Part shown: one piece after another, positions 8,366 through 8,579 of the stretch
How the letters are laid out: each line of letters begins with the position of its first letter
Numbering within the stretch: position 1 is the first letter of the stretch
Assembly (NCBI GenBank): GCA_022563075.1
Contig: JADFOC010000081.1
Coordinates: 1 to 8,579 of the forward strand
Length of the DNA stretch: 8,579 nt
Origin: Pseudomonadota bacterium
GTDB lineage: Bacteria; Pseudomonadota; Gammaproteobacteria; Pseudomonadales; Pseudohongiellaceae
Direction of reading: 5' to 3'
Notes under the pieces: model-generated
What the model was told of the DNA's origin: nothing
The model's database searches: none
What the model saw: the letters and a program-made list of their open reading frames with translations, nothing else
Position numbers and translations under genes: made by a program

Positions 8366-8579
8366 GTGCAGAGCAGGAATACAAGAGAGCAACCGGGCGA
8401 TCACCTCAAGGCGTTGGTGGGAAATATTAAGGCCTGCGTTTATCGACTCGGACAAAGCAACGACGGGATAAAATTCATATCCAGTCAAATTGAAGATTTG
8501 ACTGGATACCACGCAGCTCGATTCAAATTTCACCGTGACTTACTGTCACTTTGCGTGACAGATATTGAACAATTACTCG
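8366..8579 (+). CDS. PAS domain protein, N-terminal part (runs off the window)
   Basis: Probable signalling protein; 71 residues are visible and the frame is still open at the last base. The frame follows a TAG at 8360-8362, so the start must lie at or after 8366. GTG 8366 is preferred, with GGAA 6 nt upstream; GTG 8417 is a weaker alternative that would cut into the domain. The segment LVGNIKACVYRL (17-28), then GIKFISSQIEDLTGY (34-48), matches the opening strands and helix of a PAS fold (PAS_3-like: NIPGxVYR...FxSxxIxxLTGY). The ligand and the output domain (histidine kinase, GGDEF/EAL or other) lie outside the window. No transmembrane segment precedes the domain, so a cytoplasmic sensor is likely. 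The reading frame contains a strong 13-bp inverted repeat and two shorter hairpins. Confidence rests on the motif match, not on length. Confidence 0.65.
   Translation, partial: MQSRNTREQPGDHLKALVGNIKACVYRLGQSNDGIKFISSQIEDLTGYHAARFKFHRDLLSLCVTDIEQLL
8478..8508. repeat. Perfect 13-bp inverted repeat inside the PAS coding region
   Basis: Left arm TATCCAGTCAAAT (8478-8490) and right arm ATTTGACTGGATA (8496-8508) are exact reverse complements around the 5-nt spacer TGAAG. In the PAS frame the structure encodes I38 to Y48, the ISSQIEDLTGY core. As RNA it would form a stable hairpin about 110 nt after the proposed start. Confidence 0.9.
8535..8561. repeat. Two overlapping, mutually exclusive hairpins
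   Basis: GTGAC (8535-8539) can pair with GTCAC (8545-8549), loop TTACT. The longer CTGTCAC (8543-8549) can pair with GTGACAG (8555-8561), loop TTTGC. They share the middle arm, so only one can form at a time. They lie 26 bp after the 13-bp inverted repeat, in the same reading frame. Confidence 0.6.

Noticed and set aside
8339..8533. 64-codon minus-strand frame at the right end
   Set aside because: It is antisense to the PAS-like frame, and its sequence has no family features.

Overview
The window looks like chromosomal DNA from a free-living, probably marine, gammaproteobacterium. By eye it is about half G+C. The evidence is the intact ydbH-ynbE-ydbL set, the outer-membrane proteins, the MHS-type transporter and an exported protein of the PRMPDGHPDLQGTW type. 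The taxonomic call is inference from gene content. There are no RNA genes, insertion sequences, CRISPR arrays or phage genes.

Layout. (1) Positions 1-873 (+) hold the C-terminal part of an MFS transporter of the metabolite:H+ symporter family, cut by the left edge. (2) Positions 946-2454 (-) hold a cysteine synthase fused to a C-terminal glutaredoxin domain, convergent with the transporter. An imperfect 26-bp palindrome lies just upstream of its start. (3) After a 371-bp divergent gap, 2826-3515 (+) encodes an exported outer-membrane beta-barrel protein, and 3736-4719 (+) encodes an exported protein of unknown function. (4) On the minus strand, ydbH (7971-5581), ynbE (5469-5275) and ydbL (5265-4927) form the YdbH-YnbE-YdbL envelope lipid-homeostasis locus in the same order as in E. 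coli. Here, however, a 111-nt gap with a perfect TATAAT separates ydbH from ynbE. (5) After a 394-bp divergent gap, a gene starting with GTG at 8366 (+) runs off the right edge. Its 71 visible residues read as the start of a PAS domain, so it is probably a signalling protein whose output domain lies outside the window.

How the genes relate. The clearest functional unit is the YdbH/YnbE/YdbL cell-envelope system: an inner-membrane-anchored AsmA-like bridge protein, its small outer-membrane lipoprotein partner and a periplasmic accessory protein. The cysteine synthase-glutaredoxin fusion probably links sulfur incorporation to thiol-disulfide reduction in one polypeptide. The two exported proteins on the plus strand have no clear link to their neighbours.

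No plainly new multi-gene system is visible. The points most worth a second look are the enzyme fusion, the palindrome upstream of it, the orphan exported family, the altered spacing in the ydb operon, and a 13-bp perfect inverted repeat followed by two competing hairpins inside the PAS coding region.
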